A DNA stretch of 12,367 nt from Candidatus Peregrinibacteria bacterium (GTDB taxonomy: Bacteria; Patescibacteriota; Gracilibacteria; UM-FILTER-43-11). The notes under the pieces are model-generated. The model was not told the DNA's origin. It was given only the letters and a program-made list of their open reading frames with translations, and ran no database searches. Position 1 is the stretch's first letter; the number at the start of each line of letters is the position of its first letter. The DNA lies in contig JACRIF010000121.1 in assembly GCA_016220125.1 (NCBI GenBank), forward strand, positions 1 to 12,367, written 5' to 3'. Both the position numbers and the translations under genes were made by a program. This document shows positions 1 to 5,391 of the stretch, in pieces.

Positions 1-622
1 CGCTTTCCATAAATCCACGCAACTCCTCATACCCGATCGCGACCTGCTGGGCGGCAAGATAGTTCCTTAAAATGAAGGCGCCCAACTGCACCACGGTGGT
101 GGAAATATGCTTTTCAGCCCCCAAAACCACCAGGGTCTCCACCATTCGCTGGGGACTCTTGCCTGCGACTTGGGCGATGTCGCCCACCCATCCCTCGATG
201 GTTTTTTTGTGCTCGGGCGACAGGCCATCAAAATTCGTTTGGTTGTGAAGCGCCAGCGCGGAATGGGCATGGCGACCAGCCTCTGCCCCCTTGCCTTCGG
301 CCAAAAACCCGCGGGTGACCTGGTGCGCCTTTTTATCGACCAGCGACAAAACGGCGATTACCAATTCGGAGGGAATATTCAAGGACACGACGCGCGAAAC
401 CAGCAGGAAAAGATCCGTGTTTTGTGGTTGGCTCAAGAACTGCACGATGATGGCCGCCAAACTATAATCGTACCCCTTGGCCTGCCCCTCGTCGCGCTGA
501 AGTTGCTGCATGGCCTGTTGGCCCCTTTTCATCTCCTCCCGAAACTTCTCATCGGCCTTCTCATCCTTCTCGGAGGCTGCCGGAGCGGAAAATAGCTCGA
601 AATCATTTGAACCGTCAGCCAT
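1..622 (-). CDS. Conserved-looking hypothetical protein, 3' end beyond the window
   Basis: An open frame starts at ATG 622 (minus strand) and stays open for 207 codons to the window edge, so the protein is C-terminally incomplete. It begins MADGSNDFELFSAPAASEKD. Residues 1-50 are charged and Q-rich (low-complexity, probably disordered or helical). From about residue 53 there are alternating amphipathic helices (for example SLAAIIVQFL and ELVIAVLSLVDKK), suggesting an all-helical soluble protein. There is no signal peptide or clear membrane segment. I do not recognise the family. It lies downstream of rpmA in the same orientation but has a terminator (694-724) and its own candidate promoter in between, so it is probably a separate transcript. 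No Shine-Dalgarno precedes the ATG. Opposite-strand frames over the same bases lack protein-like composition. Confidence 0.75.
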   Translation of the reverse strand, partial: MADGSNDFELFSAPAASEKDEKADEKFREEMKRGQQAMQQLQRDEGQAKGYDYSLAAIIVQFLSQPQNTDLFLLVSRVVSLNIPSELVIAVLSLVDKKAHQVTRGFLAEGKGAEAGRHAHSALALHNQTNFDGLSPEHKKTIEGWVGDIAQVAGKSPQRMVETLVVLGAEKHISTTVVQLGAFILRNYLAAQQVAIGYEELRGFMES

Positions 623-636
623 AGGGCAGGTTTTAG

Positions 637-665
637 ATTATAGATTTTAGGTTATGGATTTTAAA
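637..665 (-). promoter_or_regulatory. Candidate promoter for the hypothetical gene starting at 622
   Basis: On the minus strand a perfect TATAAT (642-637) lies 17 bases downstream of TTTAAA (665-660, four of six matches to TTGACA). Expected transcription would begin near 630, only about eight bases before the ATG. The surrounding A/T-rich, partly repetitive DNA makes chance matches more likely. Confidence 0.45.
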
Positions 666-693
666 TTGGGCTAAAATCCAAACACTTCCACTA

Positions 694-724
694 AAAAAGG
701 CATGTACATTTTACACGCCTTTTT
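694..724 (-). terminator. Rho-independent terminator of rpmA
   Basis: The arms 694-706 and 712-724 pair as AAAAAGGCGTGTA with its complement around a five-base loop. Read on the minus strand the single imperfect pair is a G-U wobble and the hairpin is followed by a run of U. On the plus strand the same position is an A-C mismatch. This assigns it to rpmA, which ends 26 bases upstream. Confidence 0.8.
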
Positions 725-749
725 CTCGAATACAAAACTTGGGCCGAAA

Positions 750-1034
750 CTAGGCAACAGCCGAGGTGATATGGACAAAGCGGTTCTTGATCACGCGGTT
801 GTCGTATTTGCGCACGTTCTTCTCGGTGAATTTGACCAAGCCGTCCTTGAGGGCGAACAGGGTGAAATCCTTGCCGACACCCACGTTGTCGCCGGCCATG
901 AAGGTGTTCCCCTTTTGGCGAACCAGGATGTTGCCAGCGGAAACCAGTTGACCCGCGTAAAGCTTAACGCCCAAGCGTTTTGCTTGCGAGTCGCGACCGT
1001 TCCTAGTGGATCCTCCAGCTTTCTTATGAGACAT
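750..1034 (-). CDS. rpmA: 50S ribosomal protein L27
   Basis: This is a 94-residue bacterial L27 (bL27), a large-subunit protein whose N-terminal tail reaches towards the peptidyl transferase centre. The start MSHKKAGGSTRNGRDSQAKR is the family signature, followed by RLGVKLYAGQ, NILVRQKGN, GDNVGVGKDFTLFAL and DGLVKF. The conserved motif begins right at the initiator Met, so there is no Firmicutes-style cleaved N-terminal extension. The C-terminal stretch from about residue 75 (RKYDNRVIKN...) is lineage-specific. The usual partner rplU (L21) is not adjacent: about 240 bases of non-coding DNA and a divergent operon lie upstream. A promoter (1106-1134) and terminator (694-724) suggest a single-gene transcript. 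No Shine-Dalgarno is visible before the ATG. Confidence 0.97.
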   Translation of the reverse strand: MSHKKAGGSTRNGRDSQAKRLGVKLYAGQLVSAGNILVRQKGNTFMAGDNVGVGKDFTLFALKDGLVKFTEKNVRKYDNRVIKNRFVHITSAVA

Positions 1035-1061
1035 AGTGTCTAAATTACGGGTTACAGTGTG

Positions 1062-1096
1062 CTGATTTCAAGCTCAAACTTGCTTCTTCGGATCAG
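1062..1096 (-). other. Possible hairpin in the rpmA leader
   Basis: In the predicted rpmA 5' leader of about 65 bases, CTGAT/ATCAG (outer) and CAAG/CTTG (inner, loop TTTGAG) can form an interrupted hairpin. It could be a ribosomal-protein autoregulatory element or chance. The stems are short, with a nine-base bulge on one side. Confidence 0.3.
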
Positions 1097-1105
1097 AGCG
1101 TACGG

Positions 1106-1134
1106 ATTTTACATTGGGAGGAGTGTTTTGGCAA
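1106..1134 (-). promoter_or_regulatory. rpmA promoter
   Basis: On the minus strand TTGCCA (1134-1129, five of six to consensus) and TAAAAT (1111-1106, five of six) are separated by 17 bases. Transcription would start near 1099, giving a leader of about 65 bases before the rpmA ATG at 1034. Confidence 0.65.
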
Positions 1135-1157
1135 GCCATTTTTACTGTCCAAGATCC

Positions 1158-1210
1158 TCAAGTCCCAATGCCGTTTTCAGCACTTGAGACTCTTGATTGA
1201 GACTTGAGAC
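1158..1210. repeat. Three ACTTGAG boxes upstream of the four-gene operon promoter
   Basis: ACTTGAGAC occurs at 1182-1190 and again at 1202-1210, exactly 20 bases apart. An inverted copy of its core, CTCAAGT, is at 1158-1164. The cluster ends 11 bases before the -35 element at 1222, a position suited to an activator or repressor. It could equally be a decayed intergenic microsatellite. Confidence 0.4.
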
Positions 1211-1221
1211 CTATTTGCGTC

Positions 1222-1250
1222 TTGAAAAAAGGCGATAAATTTGGTATAAT
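1222..1250 (+). promoter_or_regulatory. Strong sigma-70-type promoter of the four-gene operon
   Basis: TTGAAA (1222-1227), a 17-base spacer and a perfect TATAAT (1245-1250) form a near-consensus promoter. The bases TATAATATTAAGATTT (1245-1260) recur exactly at the promoter before the glycosyltransferase gene (8424-8439). Transcription would start near 1257, giving a leader of about 17 bases to the ATG at 1274. Confidence 0.8.
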
Positions 1251-1273
1251 ATTAAGATTTCTTGAAGTCTCCC

Positions 1274-1633
1274 ATGGATGAAGCAAATTCCAACACCGAC
1301 CTGGACAACGAGTACCAAGGGCTGATTGAATCCCACAAAGAATACCTAGGAAAGCTCCAATCCGCATTCGACCAACGATGCGATGCGATCGGAGAGGAAA
1401 CCAAGGCCACACTGGCCACCATTCCGGAGGACGACCAGGAAACGCGAAAAAAGATCCTGCTCGAAGAGCAAAGCCGCCTGAACCAGACGTTGGCGGAACT
1501 GAAACAGGTGGTGACCCGCAGCAATGCCGAAGTCCGCAAAAAGCTTGAGGAAATCGAAACTATGCGCTCCGCCGCCATGATGGACCTGGAATCGGAATTG
1601 GCCTCGATCGAAAATCCCAAAAAAACCAAATAA
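1274..1633 (+). CDS. Small coiled-coil hypothetical protein
   Basis: The product is 119 residues, very rich in E, K, Q and L. From about residue 12 to 112 it reads as long heptad-compatible helices (for example EYLGKLQSAFDQ, RKKILLEEQSRLNQ, EVRKKLEEIETM), so an elongated coiled coil is likely. There is one cysteine (Cys36), no signal peptide and no membrane segment. I do not recognise a family. ATG 1274 is chosen because it follows the promoter by 23 bases; an in-frame TTG at 1262 would add four residues (MKSP) and would make the mRNA nearly leaderless. No Shine-Dalgarno is present. It is the first gene of an operon: the next starts 13 bases after its stop. A structural or scaffolding role with the following proteins is inference from co-transcription only. 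Confidence 0.75.
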   Translation: MDEANSNTDLDNEYQGLIESHKEYLGKLQSAFDQRCDAIGEETKATLATIPEDDQETRKKILLEEQSRLNQTLAELKQVVTRSNAEVRKKLEEIETMRSAAMMDLESELASIENPKKTK

Positions 1634-1646
1634 TTTAAACCAAAAA

Positions 1647-2420
1647 ATGAAAGAACACTTCCTAAAATTTTCCACCCTTAACGGATCCTTGAATGGGAAC
1701 CGATATATCTTTGCTGGCGGTGAGGCCCCCAAAGGCCCCGAACAGCAGGCTGAAAAGCCTGTGGATGAAGGCAAGAAGGCTCCGGAAAACGCCGAAAGCG
1801 CTGTTCGCGAGACCAAGGTGGAAGGCGCCAAAACCGTCAAAAACGCCAAACGGGAAGTGATGCGGATGGAGCCTATAAACATAGAAGGAAGAGTGCAAAA
1901 GCCGAAACAGGTGATGCGGATGGACGAAATTCGGATTGAAGGCAAGGTTCAAAAACCCAAACCTCTGATTCGATTCACCGAGGCTGAGGCAGGCGTGATC
2001 CAAGGCAAAGCCCCCAAACAGCCCATGCGAATGGAACCGCTGTATGTCGAAGGGAAAATCCAAAAACCGAAACCTGTCATGCGGATGGACGAGATTGCCA
2101 TCACAGGACGGGTCGAAAAAACGAGCGCCAACCAAGAAAAGATCGCCGAGCTTTCCAAACAAATCAAGGAGGAGTTCTCCAAAAATCCCGACTTGGCCAA
2201 ACAGCTGATCGCCCAGGTCAAAGCGGTTGACGCAGTTCATCCAAATCCGGAGGACATCAAAATCATCGCAGACAAGGTTGACGATATTCTTGTCAATTTC
2301 AGCACCGACAAGGATCCCAGGAAAACCCGAAACGAGATTTCCCGATTGGGAATCGATGTGGGGTATGCGATTGCGCAACGGAACCGTAAAATTGGTGACA
2401 CCGGAATCGCCAAGAAATAA
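1647..2420 (+). CDS. Hypothetical repeat protein, member 1 of a shared-ends family
   Basis: The protein is 257 residues and of unknown family. Its N-terminus contains LNGNRYIFAGGEAP, matching the N-x-R-[FY]-[ILV]-F-[AV] motif of the next two genes, and it ends in GIAKK like its neighbour. Residues 25-70 are K/E/A-rich. Residues 71-161 hold five tandem units of about 18 residues with the pattern [VP]MRM-[ED]-x3-[IV]-EG-[KR]-[VI]-QKPK; unit 3 (107-125) is degenerate. Residues 162-257 look globular and helical (PDLAKQLIAQVK, PEDIKIIADKVDDILV). The short N-terminal hydrophobic patch is not a standard signal peptide. The gene is 13 bases after the coiled-coil gene and 33 before the next, with no Shine-Dalgarno. 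The EGKVQKPK-type repeats suggest binding to a repeated or linear partner, but that is speculation. Confidence 0.8.
   Translation: MKEHFLKFSTLNGSLNGNRYIFAGGEAPKGPEQQAEKPVDEGKKAPENAESAVRETKVEGAKTVKNAKREVMRMEPINIEGRVQKPKQVMRMDEIRIEGKVQKPKPLIRFTEAEAGVIQGKAPKQPMRMEPLYVEGKIQKPKPVMRMDEIAITGRVEKTSANQEKIAELSKQIKEEFSKNPDLAKQLIAQVKAVDAVHPNPEDIKIIADKVDDILVNFSTDKDPRKTRNEISRLGIDVGYAIAQRNRKIGDTGIAKK
1857..2129 (+). repeat. In-gene tandem repeats coding five units of about 18 residues
   Basis: ATGCGGATGGA-type units recur about every 54 bases (57 around unit 3) and encode MRM(E/D)xx(x)IEG(K/R)VQKPK. Units 1, 2, 4 and 5 are clearly related; unit 3 has kept only the spacing and a few residues. Third-base differences between units show that the repeats are not very recent copies. 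Confidence 0.8.
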
Positions 2421-2515
2421 TTTTATTTATCCACTATTCACTTATCCCTTCACATGAAAGCACTCAACTGCCTCAAACAACATTTCTCTCTGTTCAACTC
2501 CCGATTTGTCTTCGC
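2405..2515 (+). repeat. Duplicated gene junction, copy 1 (second copy 2807-2915)
   Basis: The end of one gene, the intergenic gap and the start of the next are repeated. The first 20 bases, running over the IAKK codons and stop, are identical at 2405-2424 and 2807-2826. Both gaps contain TATCCACTA. The following genes start with the same 12 bases (ATGAAAGCACTC at 2454 and 2854) and stay similar for about 60 bases. The gene bodies between the copies are not similar, which points to a recombining or duplicated cassette with conserved edges. Confidence 0.75.
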
Positions 2516-2822
2516 GGAAACCCCGCATGAGGAGCCCAAGACCGTTGCCAAGAAGGGCAACGAGGTCACCAAGGATTGGGGCTTGGACCTAAGCAAGGAG
2601 GAAAAAACCATTCAAATGGAGGGCCTGGATTTAAGAAGCCCGGCGCAGAGGGCGAAGGACAGCGCCAAGGATTACACCGATGCCGTTGCCGAACTGGAGG
2701 CCAGCCTGGCGAAGGGCGAGAAAAAGAAACTGGAATTGGATCTACCCAAGAAACCCACCGATGCCCCCAGCGCCATTGCCAAGAAATCTTCGCCAAAGGG
2801 CCCTGAAATCGCCAAGAAATAA
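2454..2822 (+). CDS. Hypothetical K/E-rich protein, member 2 of the shared-ends family
   Basis: The product is 122 residues and unrecognised. The N-terminus (MKALNCLKQHFSLFNSRFVF) is almost the same as that of the next gene, and the C-terminus (AIAKKSSPKGPEIAKK) also matches it. The middle (residues 25-105) is highly charged and low in hydrophobic residues (for example KDWGLDLSKEEK and KGEKKKLELDLPKKP) and is probably disordered. The N-terminal patch is amphipathic, with one cysteine (Cys6), and too short and polar for a normal signal peptide. Its conservation while the body diverges suggests a targeting, anchoring or processing signal. The start at 2454 is fixed by alignment with the start at 2854. 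No Shine-Dalgarno is present. It is co-directional in the operon, 33 bases after gene 1 and 31 before gene 3. Confidence 0.75.
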   Translation: MKALNCLKQHFSLFNSRFVFAETPHEEPKTVAKKGNEVTKDWGLDLSKEEKTIQMEGLDLRSPAQRAKDSAKDYTDAVAELEASLAKGEKKKLELDLPKKPTDAPSAIAKKSSPKGPEIAKK

Positions 2823-2915
2823 TTTTTATACAATATCCACTAATTTTATTCCCATGAAAGCACTCCATTGTTTCAAACAAAATTTCTCGCTGTTCAACGC
2901 CCGATTCCTGTTTGT
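2807..2915 (+). repeat. Duplicated gene junction, copy 2
   Basis: This is the second copy of the stop/intergenic/start block described at 2405-2515. It spans the end of family member 2 and the start of member 3. Confidence 0.75.
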
Positions 2916-3270
2916 GGAAGGGGGCGAGGCCGAAGGCTTCCGCCTCAAGGAAGGCACCGAAGCCAAACGAGAGGCCGCTGAACGCGCAAAACAAGAGGAA
3001 AAAATGACCAACCTTGAGGAGGGATACAAGCAGGGCGCGGAAAAATTGATCCGTTCCTTTGCGGAACCCATGGAAAAACTGTCGCCAAAGCAGATGAGGG
3101 AAAAGGAGAGAATTCTGGCCAAACTCGACAAAGAGGCCGAAGCCAGAAATAAAATGACTCCTGAGGAGATCGACCAGGAACTCCTGGCCTGGGCGACCAA
3201 GAAAGAGACGGGACCGGCTGTCGCCAAGAAAGCGCCCCCCGCCAAGGGATCAAACATCACTCGCAAATAA
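2854..3270 (+). CDS. Hypothetical K/E-rich protein, member 3 of the shared-ends family
   Basis: The product is 138 residues and unrecognised. It opens MKALHCFKQNFSLFNARFLF followed by VEGGEAEG, the same leader as member 2 with a GG-E like member 1, and ends AVAKKAPPAKGSNITRK, parallel to member 2. The body (residues 25-115) is charged and helical (EAKREAAERAKQEEK, LSPKQMREKERILAKLDKEAEARNK, TPEEIDQELLAWATKK), with coiled-coil potential. ATG 2854 is chosen over upstream starts because it aligns with member 2 at base and residue level; a longer in-frame reading from 2680 would overlap member 2 and is rejected. It is the last gene of the operon, with the terminator 14 bases after its stop. Confidence 0.78.
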   Translation: MKALHCFKQNFSLFNARFLFVEGGEAEGFRLKEGTEAKREAAERAKQEEKMTNLEEGYKQGAEKLIRSFAEPMEKLSPKQMREKERILAKLDKEAEARNKMTPEEIDQELLAWATKKETGPAVAKKAPPAKGSNITRK

Positions 3271-3283
3271 CACTCTCCGTTTT

Positions 3284-3319
3284 AAAAAGGGGGTCCCGCA
3301 GTTCGGGATCCCCTTTTTT
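3284..3319 (+). terminator. Strong terminator, probably bidirectional
   Basis: Arms 3284-3298 and 3304-3318 form a 15-pair stem (A5, G5, TCCCG) with a five-base loop and a T run to 3319. On the plus strand the one imperfect pair is a G-U wobble, making it the terminator of the small-protein operon. On the minus strand it becomes an A-C mismatch but still has a T run, so it may also stop transcription of the convergent gene ending at 3326. Confidence 0.9.
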
Positions 3320-3325
3320 GATTCA

Positions 3326-4483
3326 CTATTTGGTCACCTTGTTTTCCCAGTAGATCCCATCAAAATAAGTGGGGCTAAAAGTTTGCCTTGGCAAAGACCT
3401 GACCGTGAAACGCATGCCCTTCCCCTTGTATTCCGGCTTGTCGGAGAACCCATATTCGGAAACCGAGCCCAACACCAATTTTGAGAAGACAAATTTTCCG
3501 CCCACATAGAGGGAAACCCTGAATTTACGAGCTTCCTCTTTGGCGGGCCAGGCCATTTGGAAGGAGTCAGTGCTCTTCAACATCGACACTTCAAAGGGCT
3601 CGGGGTCGGGATTGTTTTTCAGACCCCCCGCGCCCACAGGGATTGCGATGACCTCCGTCCACGGACCCACCACATTGTCGACGCTTACCGTCGCCAGATA
3701 AAAATAATACTTCATGCCATTGGCCAACTGCTTCGCCAAAAAGGAGTTCTCCTTGGTGATCTTCAAGTTCGGCATGGATTTCCAAGGATACAGCTCCGTC
3801 TTCACAGGGAATTTGCTGTAACTGACGAGATAGAGCGGCTTGTCCCCCTTGGCCGCATCCCAATGGAAGTACACTTCGTTGTTCCGAGCCTGGAAATCCA
3901 CTCCGGTGAGCTTGGCCGGGGCATTGAGAACAGGGGCATCCTCGACCCCCAGTTCCGTGGCCTCGTCGATGGAGCATTGGCCGTTGTTGCTCGGGAGCAT
4001 CAATTTGCCGCCCTTCAACATATTTCCGGTCAGGGAGAGATACACTTTTTGACCCACAAAATTCCGCAGAGCTCCGCAACCGATGCCGTAATCGATGCGG
4101 GTGCGCTTTCCCGCCCACACGATCTCGACCTGATGCTCGGGACGCAACTGGTTGTCGCTGAGCACACGGGCCGCCAAAACCGCCTCGCCGCTGAGGGGAA
4201 AAGCGTTGTAGACCTTGCAGATTTCATTCGGGGCGACCTTCAGTTGGGTTATTTTTCCGTTTTCGAGGATCAGATTGACCGGAAATTCGGTCGTCATGGT
4301 GCTGCACAGCGGATTGTGCTGCAAAATCCACAGCTGACCATCCTGACGCTCGATGAGGAGATCGTTCCGCTCCTTGTCAGGACGGATCACCTTGGCTGTC
4401 TCGGCCGAACTCGCGAAAGACAGCGCGGGGAACATCGCAAGTGCAAGAAATGATGCCAGACCGCCCGCAAGAATCTTTTTCAT
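3326..4483 (-). CDS. Secreted protein with FN3-like domains
   Basis: The 385-residue product begins with a classical Sec signal peptide: MKKILAGG, a hydrophobic core to about residue 22 and a likely cleavage near SFA-SS (residues 22-26). ATG 4483 is therefore preferred to an in-frame start 51 bases upstream. The N-terminal part (30-185) is unrecognised and contains the only four cysteines (60, 89, 136, 170), which could form two disulfides after export. Residues 187-285 look like a fibronectin type III domain (VYFHWDAAKGDKPLYLVSYS ... GMKYYFYLATVSVDNVVGPW). Residues 296-385 may be a second, more diverged beta-sandwich. No catalytic motif or sortase signal was seen, so it may be a binding or surface protein. 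AAGGAG lies 18 bases before the ATG, too far for a normal Shine-Dalgarno. The gene is divergent from the hydrolase at 4572. The stop TAG is followed directly by an in-frame TGA. Confidence 0.85.
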   Translation of the reverse strand: MKKILAGGLASFLALAMFPALSFASSAETAKVIRPDKERNDLLIERQDGQLWILQHNPLCSTMTTEFPVNLILENGKITQLKVAPNEICKVYNAFPLSGEAVLAARVLSDNQLRPEHQVEIVWAGKRTRIDYGIGCGALRNFVGQKVYLSLTGNMLKGGKLMLPSNNGQCSIDEATELGVEDAPVLNAPAKLTGVDFQARNNEVYFHWDAAKGDKPLYLVSYSKFPVKTELYPWKSMPNLKITKENSFLAKQLANGMKYYFYLATVSVDNVVGPWTEVIAIPVGAGGLKNNPDPEPFEVSMLKSTDSFQMAWPAKEEARKFRVSLYVGGKFVFSKLVLGSVSEYGFSDKPEYKGKGMRFTVRSLPRQTFSPTYFDGIYWENKVTK

Positions 4484-4505
4484 AGTTTGATGGTTATTTG
4501 ACTCC

Positions 4506-4534
4506 TTTTTACCACAGGTTCCAATAGCGGACAA
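4506..4534 (-). promoter_or_regulatory. Weak candidate promoter for the secreted protein gene
   Basis: TTGTCC (4534-4529) and TAAAAA (4511-4506) are 17 bases apart on the minus strand; each matches consensus at four of six bases. Its -35 would abut the divergent -35 at 4535-4540 with no gap, so the two promoters could compete for polymerase. Confidence 0.3.
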
Positions 4535-4562
4535 TTGATTAGGCTCATAAAACCCCTATAAT
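4535..4562 (+). promoter_or_regulatory. Promoter giving a leaderless mRNA for the EEP hydrolase
   Basis: TTGATT (4535-4540), a 16-base spacer and a perfect TATAAT (4557-4562) precede the ATG at 4572. Only nine bases separate the -10 box from the start codon, so transcription would begin at or within a few bases of the ATG. That is the geometry of leaderless transcripts. Confidence 0.6.
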
Positions 4563-4571
4563 GCCCCGCGT

Positions 4572-5300
4572 ATGAAAATCCTGATCTACAATATCGCCTA
4601 CAGCACCGGCCTGAAAGGGACGCTTGCGGGATACCTGACCAATTTTTGGAGATACCTGTTTTGGGCCCCCCGAAAAAACTTCCGCAACCTTTCGGAATTC
4701 CTGAAACAACAGAATGCCGATGTCGTTTGCCTTATTGAAGCGGACACCGGGTCTTTTCGGAACCGTTTCAAATCCCAGGTTGGATCCATTGCCAAAACCC
4801 TTTCGTTTCCCTATTGCTGGTCGGCCTCCAAATACGGCCCCCAATCCCCATCACGGCTGCTTCCGACCCTTCGCAAACAACACGATGCGGTGCTCAGCCG
4901 AATTGAAGGCTCGATGAACACGCATTATTTGAAACAGGGAGCCAAAAAATTGGTCCAGGAATTCATCGCACAAGACATCAGCATTTTTGTGGTGCATCTG
5001 GCGCTCAGGGCCAGCGTCCGACAAAAGCAGCTCAAGGAGCTAACCGCCATGCTCCACGAATGCCCCCGGCCCCATCTGGTGTGCGGAGATTTCAATATTT
5101 TCAAGGGACTTCATGAGGTCCGCGATTTCATGGACAACAACCATCTATCGCTTGTCCAAGGCGATCCCACCTTTCCGAGCTTTCACCCCACCTCGACCAT
5201 CGACCTCATCCTCAGGAGCGACAAAATCCGCGTGAAAAACTCGGGCGTCCCGCAAGTGCTTTTTTCGGATCATTTGCCGGTGTGGGTGGAAATTGAATAG
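4572..5300 (+). CDS. Endonuclease/exonuclease/phosphatase (EEP) family protein
   Basis: The product is 242 residues with the ordered EEP-fold active-site motifs of metal-dependent phosphodiesterases: Asn7 (ILIYNIA), Glu56 (LIEAD), DAVLSR near 105-110, His142 (VVHLAL), Asp173/Asn175 (GDFN), Asp211 (STIDLIL) and Asp233/His234 (FSDHLPV). Family members cleave phosphodiester or phosphomonoester bonds in nucleic acids, phospholipids or inositol phosphates; the substrate cannot be told from the sequence. The usual NTHL/VxTHL motif is VVHL here. Residues 10-35 carry an aromatic, partly hydrophobic segment that could touch membrane but is not a convincing signal peptide. All key residues are present, so it should be active. 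It is divergent from the secreted protein and 91 bases before the ROK kinase, which has its own candidate promoter. Confidence 0.88.
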   Translation: MKILIYNIAYSTGLKGTLAGYLTNFWRYLFWAPRKNFRNLSEFLKQQNADVVCLIEADTGSFRNRFKSQVGSIAKTLSFPYCWSASKYGPQSPSRLLPTLRKQHDAVLSRIEGSMNTHYLKQGAKKLVQEFIAQDISIFVVHLALRASVRQKQLKELTAMLHECPRPHLVCGDFNIFKGLHEVRDFMDNNHLSLVQGDPTFPSFHPTSTIDLILRSDKIRVKNSGVPQVLFSDHLPVWVEIE

Positions 5301-5343
5301 ATCCCCATTAAGGATCCAGTCGGTGCTCCGATGCCGGCTCCAA

Positions 5344-5372
5344 TTGGAATTCGCTCAGGGGAGAGGTACAAT
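5344..5372 (+). promoter_or_regulatory. Candidate promoter of the ROK kinase
   Basis: TTGGAA (5344-5349) and TACAAT (5367-5372) are separated by 17 bases. Expected transcription near 5379 leaves a leader of about 13 bases before the ATG at 5392, with no Shine-Dalgarno inside it. Confidence 0.5.
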
Positions 5373-5391
5373 AAGGCCATAAGCGATTGGG

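Noticed and set aside
107..595. 162-codon plus-strand frame
   Set aside because: It lies opposite the better 207-codon minus-strand frame (1-622), has His/Gln/Leu-rich shadow composition and no promoter.
637..670. CRISPR-like or REP repeat from the TTTTAG/TTATGGATTTTA runs
   Set aside because: The units are short, irregular and without spacers; ordinary A/T-rich intergenic sequence.
1346..2378. Two minus-strand frames of 199 and 238 codons across the small-protein operon
   Set aside because: They are antisense to genes supported by promoter, terminator and mutual similarity; F/H/G-rich composition typical of shadows.
3557..4453. 298-codon plus-strand frame
   Set aside because: Antisense of the secreted protein, which has a convincing signal peptide and FN3-like domain.
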